Of a DNA stretch of 64,000 nt, positions 25,315 to 34,852 are shown piece by piece; position 1 is the stretch's first letter, and the number at the start of each line of letters is the position of its first letter. Source of the stretch: G965240365 sp965240365 (GTDB taxonomy: Bacteria; Pseudomonadota; Gammaproteobacteria; Eutrophobiales; Eutrophobiaceae); assembly GCA_965240365.1 (NCBI GenBank), contig OZ251218.1, positions 310,001 through 374,000 on the forward strand, read 5' to 3'. The position numbers were made by a program, and so were the translations under genes. The notes under the pieces were generated by a model. It did not search any database. It was not told the origin of the DNA and saw only the letters and a program-made list of their open reading frames with translations.

Positions 25315-27408
25315 TTATTTGGCCTTCTTGCGTTCTTCACGCGCTTTGGTCTCCGCGATCACTTCCTCCGCGACATTCTTCGGGCAGGGGCTGTAGTGCA
25401 GGAATTCCATCGAGAACTGGCCGCGGCCGGAGGTCATGGTGCGCAGGGCGCCGATATAGCCGAACATCTCGCTCAGCGGCGCCTCGGCCCGCAGGCGCAC
25501 GCCGGCCAGGCCGGCTTCCTGCGATTTAATCATGCCGCGACGCCGGTTCAGATCGCCGATCACATCGCCGATATTATCTTCCGGTGAAAACACGTCCACC
25601 TGCATGATCGGTTCCATCAACTGTGGCCCGGCCTTGGGCATACTCTGGCGGTAGGCGGCCATGGCCGCGATTTCAAAGGCGATGGCCGAGGAATCGACCG
25701 CGTGAAAGGCGCCATCAAACAGGTTGACCTTGAAATCCAGGCAGGGATAACCGGCCAGGACGCCCTTTTCCATGCTCTTTTTGAAGCCGCTTTCAATGGC
25801 CGGCCAGAATTCCCTGGGCACGTTGCCGCCGGTCACGGTCGATTCAAACTGAAAACCGCTGCCGGATTCGCCCGGCTCGATGATGTAATCGATCTTGCCG
25901 TATTGACCGGAACCGCCGGATTGCTTTTTATGGGTGTAGGAATCTTCAATGCGCCGGGTCACGGTCTCACGATAGGCCACCTGCGGATGGCCGACCTCGA
26001 CTTCGACGGCATGGGTGCGTTTCAGGATATCGACCTTGATATCCAGGTGCAACTCGCCCATGCCCTTGAGTATGGTCTCGCCGCTGTCTTCGTCGGTCTC
26101 AACCCGGAATGACGGGTCTTCCTTGACCATTTTACCCAGGGCGATGCCCAGCTTTTCCGAGGCCGCCTTGTCTTTGGGCGCGACCGCGATCGAGATAACC
26201 GGCTCCGGGAAGACCATCGGTTCCAGCGTGGCCGGCTGCTCCGGGTCGCACAGCGTATGGCCGGTCTGGACGTTTTTCAGGCCGATGGCGGCGATGATGT
26301 CGCCGGCCTCGGCGCTGTCGAGTTCGATGCGTTCATCGGCGTGCATCTCGACGATCCGGCCGATGCGCTCGGTCTTGCCGGTGAAGGTATTGAGCACGGT
26401 AGAACCCTTGCCCAGCCGCCCGGAATAGATGCGGATGAAGGTCAGCGCGCCGAAGCGGTCGTCCATGATCTTGAAGGCCAGCGCGCGCAGCGGCGCCTTG
26501 GGATCGACAAGGGCCAGCTTGCCCGTCTCGGTCCCTTCCAGGTCGATCTCCGGCTGCGGTTTCACTTCGGTCGGGTCCGGCAGATAATCCACCACGGCGT
26601 CCAGCACCATCTGGATCCCCTTGTTTTTGAAGGCGGAACCGCAATAGGCCGGGAAAAAGCTCAGATTGATCGTGCCCTTGCGGATACACGCCTTGAGTTC
26701 TTCAATGGTGGGTTCCTCGCCTTCCAGATATTTTTCCAGCACATCGTCATCCTGATCGACCGCCGTTTCAATCAGCTTTTCCCGCCATTCGTTGATTTTG
26801 TCCGCCATCCCGGCGGGGGGCTCGGTGATGTCATAATTGCCCGGGTCATTCGGGTCATTCCAGATCCAGGCCTTGCGGGTCAACAGGTCAACCGCGCCGG
26901 TAAAATCGTCCTCGGCCCCGATTGGCAGCGCCATAACCAGCGGCGTCGCGCCCAGCACCTCGGCGATCTGCTTGATGACACGGTAAAAATCGGCGCCGAC
27001 CCGATCCAGCTTATTGACAAAAATGATACGCGCGACCTCGGACTCATTGGCATAGCGCCAGTTGGTCTCGGATTGCGGCTCGACCCCGCCCGAACCGCAG
27101 AAAACGCCGATGCCGCCGTCCAGCACCTTGAGCGAGCGATAGACCTCAATGGTGAAATCAACGTGTCCCGGGGTGTCAATGATATTGAAGCGATGCTCAT
27201 TCCAGAAGCAACTGGTGGCGGCGGACTGAATAGTGATGCCGCGCTCCTGCTCCTGTTCCATGAAATCCGTGGTGGCCTCGCCGTCATGCACCTCGCCGGT
27301 TTTATGAATCTTGCCGGTCAGCTTAAGGATCCGCTCCGAAGTCGTGGTCTTGCCGGCGTCCACATGCGCGAAGATGCCTATATTTCTATATCTGGATAAA
27401 TCAACCAT
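25315..27408 (-). CDS. fusA: Elongation factor G
   Basis: This 697-residue translational GTPase drives translocation and, with RRF, ribosome recycling. G motifs are AHVDAGKTTTSERIL, the switch region RGITIQSAATSC, DTPGHVDFT, and NKLDRVGAD. Domains II to V follow, including SGGSGQYGKI and the C-terminal RGQFSMEFLHYSPCP. It stands outside the usual str operon, with no rpsL, rpsG or tuf nearby, so it may be a second or relocated copy. The ATG at 27408 is followed immediately by VDLSRYRNIGIFAHVDAGKT. Confidence 0.95.
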   Translation of the reverse strand: MVDLSRYRNIGIFAHVDAGKTTTSERILKLTGKIHKTGEVHDGEATTDFMEQEQERGITIQSAATSCFWNEHRFNIIDTPGHVDFTIEVYRSLKVLDGGIGVFCGSGGVEPQSETNWRYANESEVARIIFVNKLDRVGADFYRVIKQIAEVLGATPLVMALPIGAEDDFTGAVDLLTRKAWIWNDPNDPGNYDITEPPAGMADKINEWREKLIETAVDQDDDVLEKYLEGEEPTIEELKACIRKGTINLSFFPAYCGSAFKNKGIQMVLDAVVDYLPDPTEVKPQPEIDLEGTETGKLALVDPKAPLRALAFKIMDDRFGALTFIRIYSGRLGKGSTVLNTFTGKTERIGRIVEMHADERIELDSAEAGDIIAAIGLKNVQTGHTLCDPEQPATLEPMVFPEPVISIAVAPKDKAASEKLGIALGKMVKEDPSFRVETDEDSGETILKGMGELHLDIKVDILKRTHAVEVEVGHPQVAYRETVTRRIEDSYTHKKQSGGSGQYGKIDYIIEPGESGSGFQFESTVTGGNVPREFWPAIESGFKKSMEKGVLAGYPCLDFKVNLFDGAFHAVDSSAIAFEIAAMAAYRQSMPKAGPQLMEPIMQVDVFSPEDNIGDVIGDLNRRRGMIKSQEAGLAGVRLRAEAPLSEMFGYIGALRTMTSGRGQFSMEFLHYSPCPKNVAEEVIAETKAREERKKAK

Positions 27409-27875
27409 TGTTTTGCTCTGTTTAATGAAGGGTGAATCGGCCGGAGAAAGCCCCGAAACATCACGGGCGCGGCAACCGGCGGGGGAGTATAAACCAGAAT
27501 GGCGGGATGGGTAAATTTCGTTTTTGGGGTCAATATTGGCGGGGGCAATCGGGCAGGTAATCCGCGGACCTGCCTGCTACAGGCAGGGCAATATGACATT
27601 GAAGGTTGCCGGGATGCGCCTATTGCCCTTACCGTCATTCCGGCCTCCTGCCGCAGGCAAACCAGGATAACGGAAAACTTGAAAAACACCCCGTCGTCAT
27701 TCCGGCCTGCCCGCGACCCGGCAGAATTCCCCCCTCCCAGCCTCCCCCCGCTGGGGGGAGGAGCAAGGCTGCACCTGCCCTGACCCTGCCTCTTGAGAAG
27801 GAGCAGGGTTTCACTCTCCCTCCCCCCGGCGGGGGGAGGGTTGGGGTGGGGGGAAAGGGGGAAGGCCGGCCGGCC
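27409..27875. other. Gene-free region with palindromes and GC-rich hairpins
   Basis: This stretch between the fusA start and the receptor stop holds a variant 19-base palindrome (CCTGCCTGCTACAGGCAGG, 27569-27587) and REP fragments (TCATTCCGGC types near 27635-27715). It also holds two perfect GC hairpins: CCTCCCCCC-GCT-GGGGGGAGG (27741-27761) and CCCTCCCCCC-GGC-GGGGGGAGGG (27818-27840). The hairpins lie just past the receptor stop codon and could terminate its transcript. I see no gene. Confidence 0.6.
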
Positions 27876-30185
27876 TTAGAAATCCACCATGAATGACAAA
27901 TTTATGCTTCTGGGCGCGCCTGGGGAAAGGATGTTACTAAACGACGCCCAAGCGATCCAATAGTCTTCACCAAGGAGATTGTTGATATTCAACCGCAGGG
28001 TGAATGCCTTGTCGCCCAGCATCCGCTGATATCGGGCGCCAAGGCCGTAAAGCTGGTAGGTGGGAATTTTCAGGCTGTTGTCATTGCGGATAAACTGGCT
28101 GCCTACATGCTCGGCGCGGGCCGTCAATGTCAGGCCGGGAAGAATGGGCGTATCATATTCCAGGTTCAACACGGCCGTCAGTTCCGGGACTCCGACCGCG
28201 TCCTTACCGTCAAACCTGCCGCCCTGGGTGCGGGTCAGTTTGCTGTCGAGATAAGTGAACCCGCCCAGCAGGCGCAGGTCTGGGCGCAATTCGCCAAAGG
28301 CCGTCAGTTCAAACCCGCGATTGCGCTGCTGGCCATCAAGACTGAATCGGTTAGTTGTGACATCGGTGATCCCGTTTGGCTTTTCGATCTGAAACAGCCC
28401 GGCCGTCAGGCCAAGACCATCCAGGTCAAGCTTCACGCCGAGTTCAATCTGATTGGTCACGGATGGCGGGAATATTTCCCCTTCGTTGACGGTTCCCCTC
28501 GGCGCGGTGGGTCCCTCTTCCAATGCTTCGATATAATTGCCATAGAGAGAGGCAAAATCCCAGGGTTTGGCCAGCAGGCCGAAGGCCGGGGTGATGGCTG
28601 ACTTGTCGTATTGGCTTCTGAATGCGCCTGTCCTCCAGTTGAAGATTTTGGCTCCTATACTCTGGCGCCGGACCCCGGCGGTCAAGAGCAGGCGCTCATC
28701 AAGGAAGCCCAGGGTGTCGGCAAGGGCGATGGATGAATCGAGGGTTTCATAATCTTTGCCCCAGCCCCCGATTGAATCATCAAAGGCCGGGCGCGCGACA
28801 AACACCGGCTTGTACAGGTTTGAGGTGATATTCAGGCTTCTTGAAAATTTAGTATTTTTGGAACGTCTTTGTTCATACTTCGTTCGCATGGTTTCCATTG
28901 AGAGCTGATGCGTGACCCCGAAGGTTTCAAGTCGCCCGCTGATACCGGCATTCCAGGCGGAGTTGTTTTGCTTGTATGGGAAGAATTGAAGCAGCGGATT
29001 AAAATCTCCCCTGGCGTCAAGATTAAGACCAATCGTCCGCACTACATAGTTTTCGTAGCCCAGGGCGCCATAGGCCGCATACGCGGCCCAGTCCCGGCCG
29101 AGGGCATACTCCGCCCTGAGCAGACCACGGCTGGCCTTTTGTTTGACCTTCTCCCAGGGCTGTTGAATGGCATTCTCAAGGTCCGGCGCAGAGGGCGCCG
29201 CGGTGGCGTTCCCGCTTAAAAAGAAAATCTGATGCCCTCTGCGCAACTTCCGGTCAGAATAATCCAGTATGGTCTCCAGCTTGAGTCTGTCGCCGCGATA
29301 TTCCAGTGACAGGGCCGCCTCGCCAAATGTTTCTCCGATGCCTTCGGTGGCCCCTTCACCATTACGATAGAGGGCATTGAGCCTGGCGCCGAACTGTTTT
29401 TTTGAACCGAAGCGGCGGCTGAGGTCGGCGTGAATGCCGAGGCGTGATTGATAATCGTAGTCGGCGGTGAATCGGGTCAAGGGAGTATCTGTCGGACGCT
29501 TGGGGACCAGATTGATGACGCCGCCCACGCGACCGGATGCGCCGTTGAGCAGGGCATTGGGTCCCTTGAAGACCTCGACCCGGTCAAGGGTCTGAACCGT
29601 TGAGCGGAAACCAGTCAAGTTTGGCAGGCCGTCATAGAGTGTTGAGTTGGAACTACCTACATAAAAGCCCCGGATAGTGATACCTTCAAAAAAGCCCTGG
29701 CCAACACTTTCCAGGCGGGTCGAGGCATCATTCCGAATGACATCGCCCACCGTTCTGGCCTGTTGGTTTTCGATTAGTTCGGCGGTGTAACTGCTGATAC
29801 TGAACGGTGTGTCAAAGATGCCTTTATTACCGAGCAGACCGATACGGCCGCTGCGCGTGACCTGCCCGCCCGGGTATGCTTCGGCTTCTCCGGTGACGGT
29901 AATTTCTTCCATTGCCGTCCCTTGCACCGTCAAGCGCGGCAGCGTTTCAGGTTCTTCTGCTTTGGATTCGGGGTTGGTATTAGCCGTTGTGTCCGCGATG
30001 AGCGGGTTGTCGTTGGAGTTGGTAACGGCTGAACTAAAGGTTTGGTCGATGGCAGGAAAGCCTTGTGTGGTGGTATTTTCAGCTAATTTTGAGGGGGGGG
30101 GGGGGGGGGGGGGGGGGGTAATGTTGTTGGCGAACAGAGGCGCGCTGATAGAAAGCATGAGCAGTATGTTTGCAAGCGTTTTCAT
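27876..30185 (-). CDS. TonB-dependent siderophore-type receptor
   Basis: This 769-residue outer-membrane receptor has a signal peptide (MKTLANILLMLSISAPLFA), then a run of eight prolines coded by a 26-base C tract, and a roughly 60-residue linker. A TonB box (EEITVTG) and a plug domain (DTPFSISSYTAELIENQQAR, GFFEGITIRGF, DRVEVFKGPNALLNGASG, GGVINLVPKRP) follow. A 22-stranded barrel ends in LSFMVDF. The plug motifs match ferrichrome/ferric-siderophore receptors of the FhuA/FpvA group without the N-terminal signalling domain. The poly-C tract makes expression potentially phase-variable. Confidence 0.92.
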   Translation of the reverse strand: MKTLANILLMLSISAPLFANNITPPPPPPPPSKLAENTTTQGFPAIDQTFSSAVTNSNDNPLIADTTANTNPESKAEEPETLPRLTVQGTAMEEITVTGEAEAYPGGQVTRSGRIGLLGNKGIFDTPFSISSYTAELIENQQARTVGDVIRNDASTRLESVGQGFFEGITIRGFYVGSSNSTLYDGLPNLTGFRSTVQTLDRVEVFKGPNALLNGASGRVGGVINLVPKRPTDTPLTRFTADYDYQSRLGIHADLSRRFGSKKQFGARLNALYRNGEGATEGIGETFGEAALSLEYRGDRLKLETILDYSDRKLRRGHQIFFLSGNATAAPSAPDLENAIQQPWEKVKQKASRGLLRAEYALGRDWAAYAAYGALGYENYVVRTIGLNLDARGDFNPLLQFFPYKQNNSAWNAGISGRLETFGVTHQLSMETMRTKYEQRRSKNTKFSRSLNITSNLYKPVFVARPAFDDSIGGWGKDYETLDSSIALADTLGFLDERLLLTAGVRRQSIGAKIFNWRTGAFRSQYDKSAITPAFGLLAKPWDFASLYGNYIEALEEGPTAPRGTVNEGEIFPPSVTNQIELGVKLDLDGLGLTAGLFQIEKPNGITDVTTNRFSLDGQQRNRGFELTAFGELRPDLRLLGGFTYLDSKLTRTQGGRFDGKDAVGVPELTAVLNLEYDTPILPGLTLTARAEHVGSQFIRNDNSLKIPTYQLYGLGARYQRMLGDKAFTLRLNINNLLGEDYWIAWASFSNILSPGAPRSINLSFMVDF
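30093..30118. repeat. 26-base G/C homopolymer within receptor coding region
   Basis: Twenty-six consecutive G on the plus strand (C on the coding strand) encode the end of ACC and eight CCC codons right after the receptor signal peptide. At 26 bases the reading frame is open; losing or gaining one or two would stop translation early. Homopolymer length from assembled reads is uncertain. Confidence 0.9.
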
Positions 30186-30349
30186 TTTGGAAGTCCTTTG
30201 GTGTCTTTGGTTAATTGGAAAACCCTAGTTTAGACGTAGTGTGAATGATTAGCAAGTTTATTTTTATAAAAATATGAAATTATTTTTAGCGCTGTTGTTT
30301 TGTGCCGCTTGCGGCAGGCAGCAGGCAGAGGGAATGACAATCAAATTCA

Positions 30350-31384
30350 TCATACCCCGCCTTGTAGCCGTTCAGTATTCAGGCCGCTGATGGCGAGCAG
30401 TAACGCGCCCAGTTGATCCCAGCCCTCTTCCCTGCGGCTGCTTTTTAAGGTCTTGTCGATCGCGGCGCAATGCCTTAACAGGCGGCGCAGTCTGGCGGCG
30501 GAGTGCCGTTTCAGGACGGCGCCGAGCGGCCGTTGTCTTTGTTGCCAGATTTTGTAGCGGGCGAATAGCTCTCCCAGGCCGGCCCCGGCTTCGAGTTCGG
30601 CGGCCATTGAGCAGGCGCGCCGGAATTCCCACATCAAGGCCCCGAACAGGGCCAGGGGTTCGCCGCCCTCGCGCCGCAGGCCATTCAGCATCAGCAAGGC
30701 GCGGCGCGCGTCACCCAGGCAGGCGCTTTCTATCATGGCGAATACGTCGTAACGGGCGCTGTCGGCCACCGCGCCGAGCGCATCCTCGATCTCGATGGTG
30801 TCCTTGTCGATCAGCAGGGCCAGTTTTTCAAGTTCCTGCCGCGCCGCCAGCAGGTTGCCCTCGACCCGCTCCGCGATCAGGCGGGCGGCCTCCGCGCTGA
30901 TTTGTTTTTGCAGGGCCTGCATACGGCGTTGAATCCAGTCCGGCAACTGGGCCGGGGCGATCGGCCAGACCCGGATCAGGACCCCGGCCTTTTCTATGGC
31001 CCTGAGCCATTTGGTTTGCAGCGCGGCCTTGTCCAGCTTGCCCGCGCGGATCAGCAGCAGTTTGTCCTCGGCGGCCTGCCCGGCGCAGTCGGCCAGGACC
31101 TTGCCGCCTTCCCGCCCGGGTCTGGGCGTGGTCATGCGCAGTTCAACAAGCTGGCGGTCGCCGAATAGGGAGCGCTCGGCCAGGGTCCGGGTGAGCGAGT
31201 CCCAGGCAAAATCCTTATCGACATCAAGCACGACGCGCTCGGCATAACCGCCGGCGCGGGCCGCAGCCCGGAGTTGGTCGCCGCATTCCAGTTGTTGCAG
31301 GGGTTCATCGCCGCTGATGAAATAGACGGGCGCGAGGGTCTGGCGCCGCAGATGCGCCGCAAGCTGATCAGGCCGCAGTTGCAT
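30350..31384 (-). CDS. holA: DNA polymerase III delta subunit
   Basis: This 344-residue clamp-loader subunit opens the beta clamp. HolA hallmarks are the start MQLRPDQLAAHLRRQTLAPV, YFISGDEPLQQLECGDQLR, the conserved middle WIQRRMQ...AARLIAERVEGNLLAARQEL and EKLALL, and the C-terminal collar domain (RRLLRHCAAIDKTLKSS). Order leuS-lptE-holA on one strand matches gammaproteobacterial chromosomes. Confidence 0.93.
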   Translation of the reverse strand: MQLRPDQLAAHLRRQTLAPVYFISGDEPLQQLECGDQLRAAARAGGYAERVVLDVDKDFAWDSLTRTLAERSLFGDRQLVELRMTTPRPGREGGKVLADCAGQAAEDKLLLIRAGKLDKAALQTKWLRAIEKAGVLIRVWPIAPAQLPDWIQRRMQALQKQISAEAARLIAERVEGNLLAARQELEKLALLIDKDTIEIEDALGAVADSARYDVFAMIESACLGDARRALLMLNGLRREGGEPLALFGALMWEFRRACSMAAELEAGAGLGELFARYKIWQQRQRPLGAVLKRHSAARLRRLLRHCAAIDKTLKSSRREEGWDQLGALLLAISGLNTERLQGGV

Positions 31385-31426
31385 GGGGCCGGGGCTTAGG
31401 GCCTGTTAACACTATTTTGGCAGGCC

Positions 31427-31927
31427 CTAGTCCGGCTTTGCCAGCAGGGCCTGCAAGCGGCGCAATACGCGGCTGGCGGCGCTCCGCACCAGTTCTTCCC
31501 GGATCAGGGTTTCTTCCGAAAAATTCCCGAGTACGGCCTCTTCGTCAACGATCTGATCCCGACTGATACGGATAAGCTCATCGCCGCTCAGGACGTTGCC
31601 GTCGGCCCCGAACAGGGTCATCCTGGCGGTGTAAAAGATACGGTATTCTTCCACCTTGCCGGTCCTGGCCGACACGCTAAGCACGGATTTTTCGAAGTTC
31701 TCCGCCTTCAGTTCAAGGACATAGGCCGCGCCCGCCGCGCTTTCGACCAGGGTCAGGCGGGTCCCGGCCAACTGGAAGCGGACTTCCTGCCCCAGTTGCG
31801 CCGCGCCCGGCGCGCGGATGTGGATATTCCGGGCCTCAAACTGGCCGCTCAGCGTGCCACGCAGTTGAAAACCGCAGGCCGTGGTCAGTAACGCCAGTGA
31901 CAGCAGGAGCAGATGCGCTTTTTTCAT
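31427..31927 (-). CDS. lptE: LPS-assembly lipoprotein LptE
   Basis: This 166-residue outer-membrane lipoprotein plugs the LptD barrel for lipopolysaccharide insertion. It has a lipoprotein signal peptide with lipobox LTTAC (Cys about 18) followed by GFQLRG, the LptE start. RIFYTARMTLFGADGNVL and the end segment REELVRSAASRVLRRLQALL fit the family. It lies between leuS and holA, the conserved operon position. Confidence 0.92.
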   Translation of the reverse strand: MKKAHLLLLSLALLTTACGFQLRGTLSGQFEARNIHIRAPGAAQLGQEVRFQLAGTRLTLVESAAGAAYVLELKAENFEKSVLSVSARTGKVEEYRIFYTARMTLFGADGNVLSGDELIRISRDQIVDEEAVLGNFSEETLIREELVRSAASRVLRRLQALLAKPD

Positions 31928-31971
31928 AATAAAATCTCGGGTCTGAGTGAGGGCTAAGCCGGATTGGTATC

Positions 31972-34428
31972 TTAGCCTGCCAGCACGATGTTCACCAGCC
32001 GTTCAGGGATAACGATGATCTTCCGTATTTCCTTGCCGGCGATATTGCGGCGCACGTTGTGCTCGGCGAGCGCCTGTTTTTCAATCTCGGGCCGCGGGCA
32101 GTTTTTCGGGACGGTGATCTTGCCGCGCAGTTTGCCGTTGACCTGAATCACCAGTTGGCTCTCGCTTTGTTCGAGCGCGGCCGGCTCGGCGCTGGGCCAG
32201 GCCGCATTAAGCAAAGACTCGCCGTGGCCCAGCCGCGCCCACAGGGCGTCCGTGATGTGCGGCACGATGGGCGCCAACAGCAAGACCGCGGTTTCGATGC
32301 CCTCGCGCCGGATTGCCCGGTCGTTATCGTCCTTTATTTGGGCGCGCGAGAGGGCGTTCAGCATTTCCATGATGGCCGCAATCGCCGTGTTAAAGGTATA
32401 GCGCCGGCCGATGTCGTCATTGACCTTGTCTATGGTGACGTGAATCTTGCGGCGCAGGTCTTTTTGCGCGGGACTCAGCGCGTTTTTATCCAGGCCCGGC
32501 GCGGCGCCCTCGTTGATATGCTCGGCGGCGAGTTTCCACAGGCGTTTCAGAAAGCGGCAGGCCCCTTCCACCGCCGTGTCGGACCATTCCAGGCTTTGTT
32601 CGGGCGGCGCGGCAAACATGACGAACAGGCGCACGGTATCCGCGCCGTATTTGTCAATCAGGGCCTCGGGGTCAACGGTGTTGCCCCTGGATTTGGCCAT
32701 CTTGGCGCCGTCCTTCAAGACCATACCCTGCGTCAACAGCCGGGTGAAGGGCTCATCGCCCGTGACCAGCCCTTCATCGCGCATCAGCTTGTGAAAGAAA
32801 CGCGCATATAAAAGATGCAGGATGGCATGTTCGATGCCGCCGATGTATTGATCCACGGGCAGCCAGTAATTGGCGCGTTCATCCAGCATGCCTTCGGCGT
32901 TGTCCCAGCAACAAAAGCGGGCGAAATACCAGGATGATTCAAAAAACGTGTCGAAGGTGTCGGTCTCCCGCTCGCCCATGCCGCTGCCGTCCGGCGCCTC
33001 GGCCCGGATAAATTCCGGCAGCGCCTTCAGCGGCGAACCGACGCCCTCGAATTCGATGTCTTCCGGGAGCACGACCGGTAATTGATCGGCCGGCACGGGC
33101 AATTCCTCGCCGGCTTTATTTTTAATGATCGGGATCGGGCAGCCCCAATAGCGCTGGCGCGAGATACTCCAGTCGCGCAGGCGATAATTGACCTTGCGCC
33201 GGCCGCGGCCGTTCTTTTCAAGGTGATCGGCAATGGCGGCAAAGGCTTCGGCGGAGTTCAGGCCGTCGAATTCACCGGAATTCTTTAAGAACCCCTGGTC
33301 CGTGAAGGCCGCCTCGCCCAGATCGTGCCCGGCGCCGGCCGCCGGGAAGATGACCTGTTTGATCGGCAGGCCGTATTTACGGGCGAATTCCCAGTCACGC
33401 TGATCATGCGCCGGCACGGCCATGACCGCGCCGGTGCCATAACCCATCAACACAAAATTCGAGACCCACAACGGGATCGGTGCATGGCTTATGGGATGGC
33501 GGACATGGATGTCGAGCGGCATGCCCTGCTTTTCCCGCTTCGCAATCGCGGCCTCGGAATGGCCGCCGCTCTTGCATTCCTTGATAAAGGCGCGCAGGGT
33601 CGCGTTATTTTCCGCCGCCATTGCGGCCAGCGGATGCTCCGCGGCAACGGCCATATAGCTCACGCCCAGCAGGGTATCCGGGCGGGTGGTGAAGACGCTG
33701 AGGGTTTGATCGCTGTCTTCGACCCTGAAATCTATCTCGACCCCCTCGGAGCGGCCTATCCAGTTGGCCTGCATGGCGCGCACCTGATCCGGCCAGCCCG
33801 TCAGTTTTTCCAGATCGGCCAGCAGTTCATCGGCATAGTCCGTGATCCTCATAAAATACTGCGGCGCCTGCTTGCGTTCCACGGGACTCGCGCAACGCCA
33901 GCAACCGCCTTCAACGACCTGCTCATCGGCCAGCACGGTCAAATCCCGCGGACACCAGTTCACCAGCGCGGTCTTTTTATAAATCAGCCCCTTTTCATAA
34001 AGCCGGGTAAAAAACCACTGCTCCCAGCGATAATACTCCGGGCGGCATGTCGCCAGTTCACGCTGCCAGTCATAAGCCAGGCCGAGTTGCTGCAACTGCT
34101 TGCGCATGGCGGCGATATTTTCATAGGTCCAGCGGGCCGGCGCGACCCCGTTTTTAAGGGCGGCGCCCTCCGCCGGCAGGCCGAACGCATCCCAGCCCAT
34201 CGGCTGCAATACATTTTTGCCCCGCATCCGCTGATAACGGCTGATGACATCGCCGATCGTATAATTACGCACATGGCCCATGTGCAGCTTGCCGCTTGGA
34301 TAGGGGAACATCGACAGACAATAAAACTTCTCCTTGTCCGGGTCTTCGCGCACGGAAAACGCGCCCTGCTCCGCCCACTTTGCCTGCACGGCCCGCTCTA
34401 TCTCGGCCGGTTTATATTCCTGTTTCAT
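31972..34428 (-). CDS. leuS: Leucyl-tRNA synthetase
   Basis: This 818-residue class I synthetase has the HIGH motif as HMGH within FPYPSGKLHMGHVRNYTIGD and the KMSKS loop as KMAKS (KDGAKMAKSRGNTVDPE). The CP1 editing domain is present (VFTTRPDTLLGVSYMAVAAE, the Thr-rich editing site, and YGTGAVMAVPAHDQRDWEF). The C-terminal anticodon and tail domains are complete, ending VIPERLVNIVLAG. It heads the leuS-lptE-holA cluster. Confidence 0.97.
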   Translation of the reverse strand: MKQEYKPAEIERAVQAKWAEQGAFSVREDPDKEKFYCLSMFPYPSGKLHMGHVRNYTIGDVISRYQRMRGKNVLQPMGWDAFGLPAEGAALKNGVAPARWTYENIAAMRKQLQQLGLAYDWQRELATCRPEYYRWEQWFFTRLYEKGLIYKKTALVNWCPRDLTVLADEQVVEGGCWRCASPVERKQAPQYFMRITDYADELLADLEKLTGWPDQVRAMQANWIGRSEGVEIDFRVEDSDQTLSVFTTRPDTLLGVSYMAVAAEHPLAAMAAENNATLRAFIKECKSGGHSEAAIAKREKQGMPLDIHVRHPISHAPIPLWVSNFVLMGYGTGAVMAVPAHDQRDWEFARKYGLPIKQVIFPAAGAGHDLGEAAFTDQGFLKNSGEFDGLNSAEAFAAIADHLEKNGRGRRKVNYRLRDWSISRQRYWGCPIPIIKNKAGEELPVPADQLPVVLPEDIEFEGVGSPLKALPEFIRAEAPDGSGMGERETDTFDTFFESSWYFARFCCWDNAEGMLDERANYWLPVDQYIGGIEHAILHLLYARFFHKLMRDEGLVTGDEPFTRLLTQGMVLKDGAKMAKSRGNTVDPEALIDKYGADTVRLFVMFAAPPEQSLEWSDTAVEGACRFLKRLWKLAAEHINEGAAPGLDKNALSPAQKDLRRKIHVTIDKVNDDIGRRYTFNTAIAAIMEMLNALSRAQIKDDNDRAIRREGIETAVLLLAPIVPHITDALWARLGHGESLLNAAWPSAEPAALEQSESQLVIQVNGKLRGKITVPKNCPRPEIEKQALAEHNVRRNIAGKEIRKIIVIPERLVNIVLAG

Positions 34429-34556
34429 TCATTTTCCTGAAAAGAGGCCATAAAAAGCCCGCAAGCATACCGCAGCCGGCCGCGCCGCGACAAGGACGCA
34501 TTGGGGGGTTAATGGAAATTTATGAGGCTGCCATGCCGGGCTGTATTTGTCCCCGT

Positions 34557-34690
34557 TGTCATTCCAGCGAAAGCTCGCCTACAGGACGTACGCCTACAGG
34601 GGTGTAGGTGGTAGAGCGGCGTCTGGAACAAGCGGCCGAGGAGTCCAGTGGTTTATACAATTTATTCCCGCCTAAGCGGGAATAACATCC
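34557..34690. repeat. REP element carrying a 64-base insertion
   Basis: A bipartite REP (ATTCCAGC-GAAA-GCT ... TTATTCCCGC-CTAA-GCGGGAATAA) is split at the same point as the one near 24100. The insert (34576-34639) is the 48-base sequence with an extra 16 bases (CGCCTACAGGGGTGTA), a partial repeat of its own start. The remaining gap up to 34852 contains only a variant 19-base palindrome with C in the centre (34772-34790). Confidence 0.75.
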
Positions 34691-34771
34691 AGTGCGCTAT
34701 CCCGCAAAACCCGGAAACCACTGATCATCCCGCCACCCGCTTACCTGGATTCCTCGACGGCCTGTTCCAGA

Positions 34772-34790
34772 CCTGCCTGCCGCAGGCAGG
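34772..34790. repeat. 19-base palindrome (centre C)
   Basis: CCTGCCTGCCGCAGGCAGG, flanked by GACGGCCTGTTCCAGA and CCGGAATGACGG, which is REP-type sequence. It is one of the intergenic members of the 19-base family. Confidence 0.75.
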
Positions 34791-34852
34791 CCGGAATGAC
34801 GGCTGGGGCGCAGTAACGGCATGGCAAATGGATCGCTCAAATGGCTACAAAC

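Noticed and set aside
27741..27840. The GC hairpins as part of a coding region
   Set aside because: Frames here are proline/glycine low-complexity without homology; hairpins after the receptor stop are more simply terminator-like.
30186..30349. A Fur box upstream of the TonB-dependent receptor
   Set aside because: Only a partial AATGATTA match is present; no 19-base Fur-like palindrome could be drawn.
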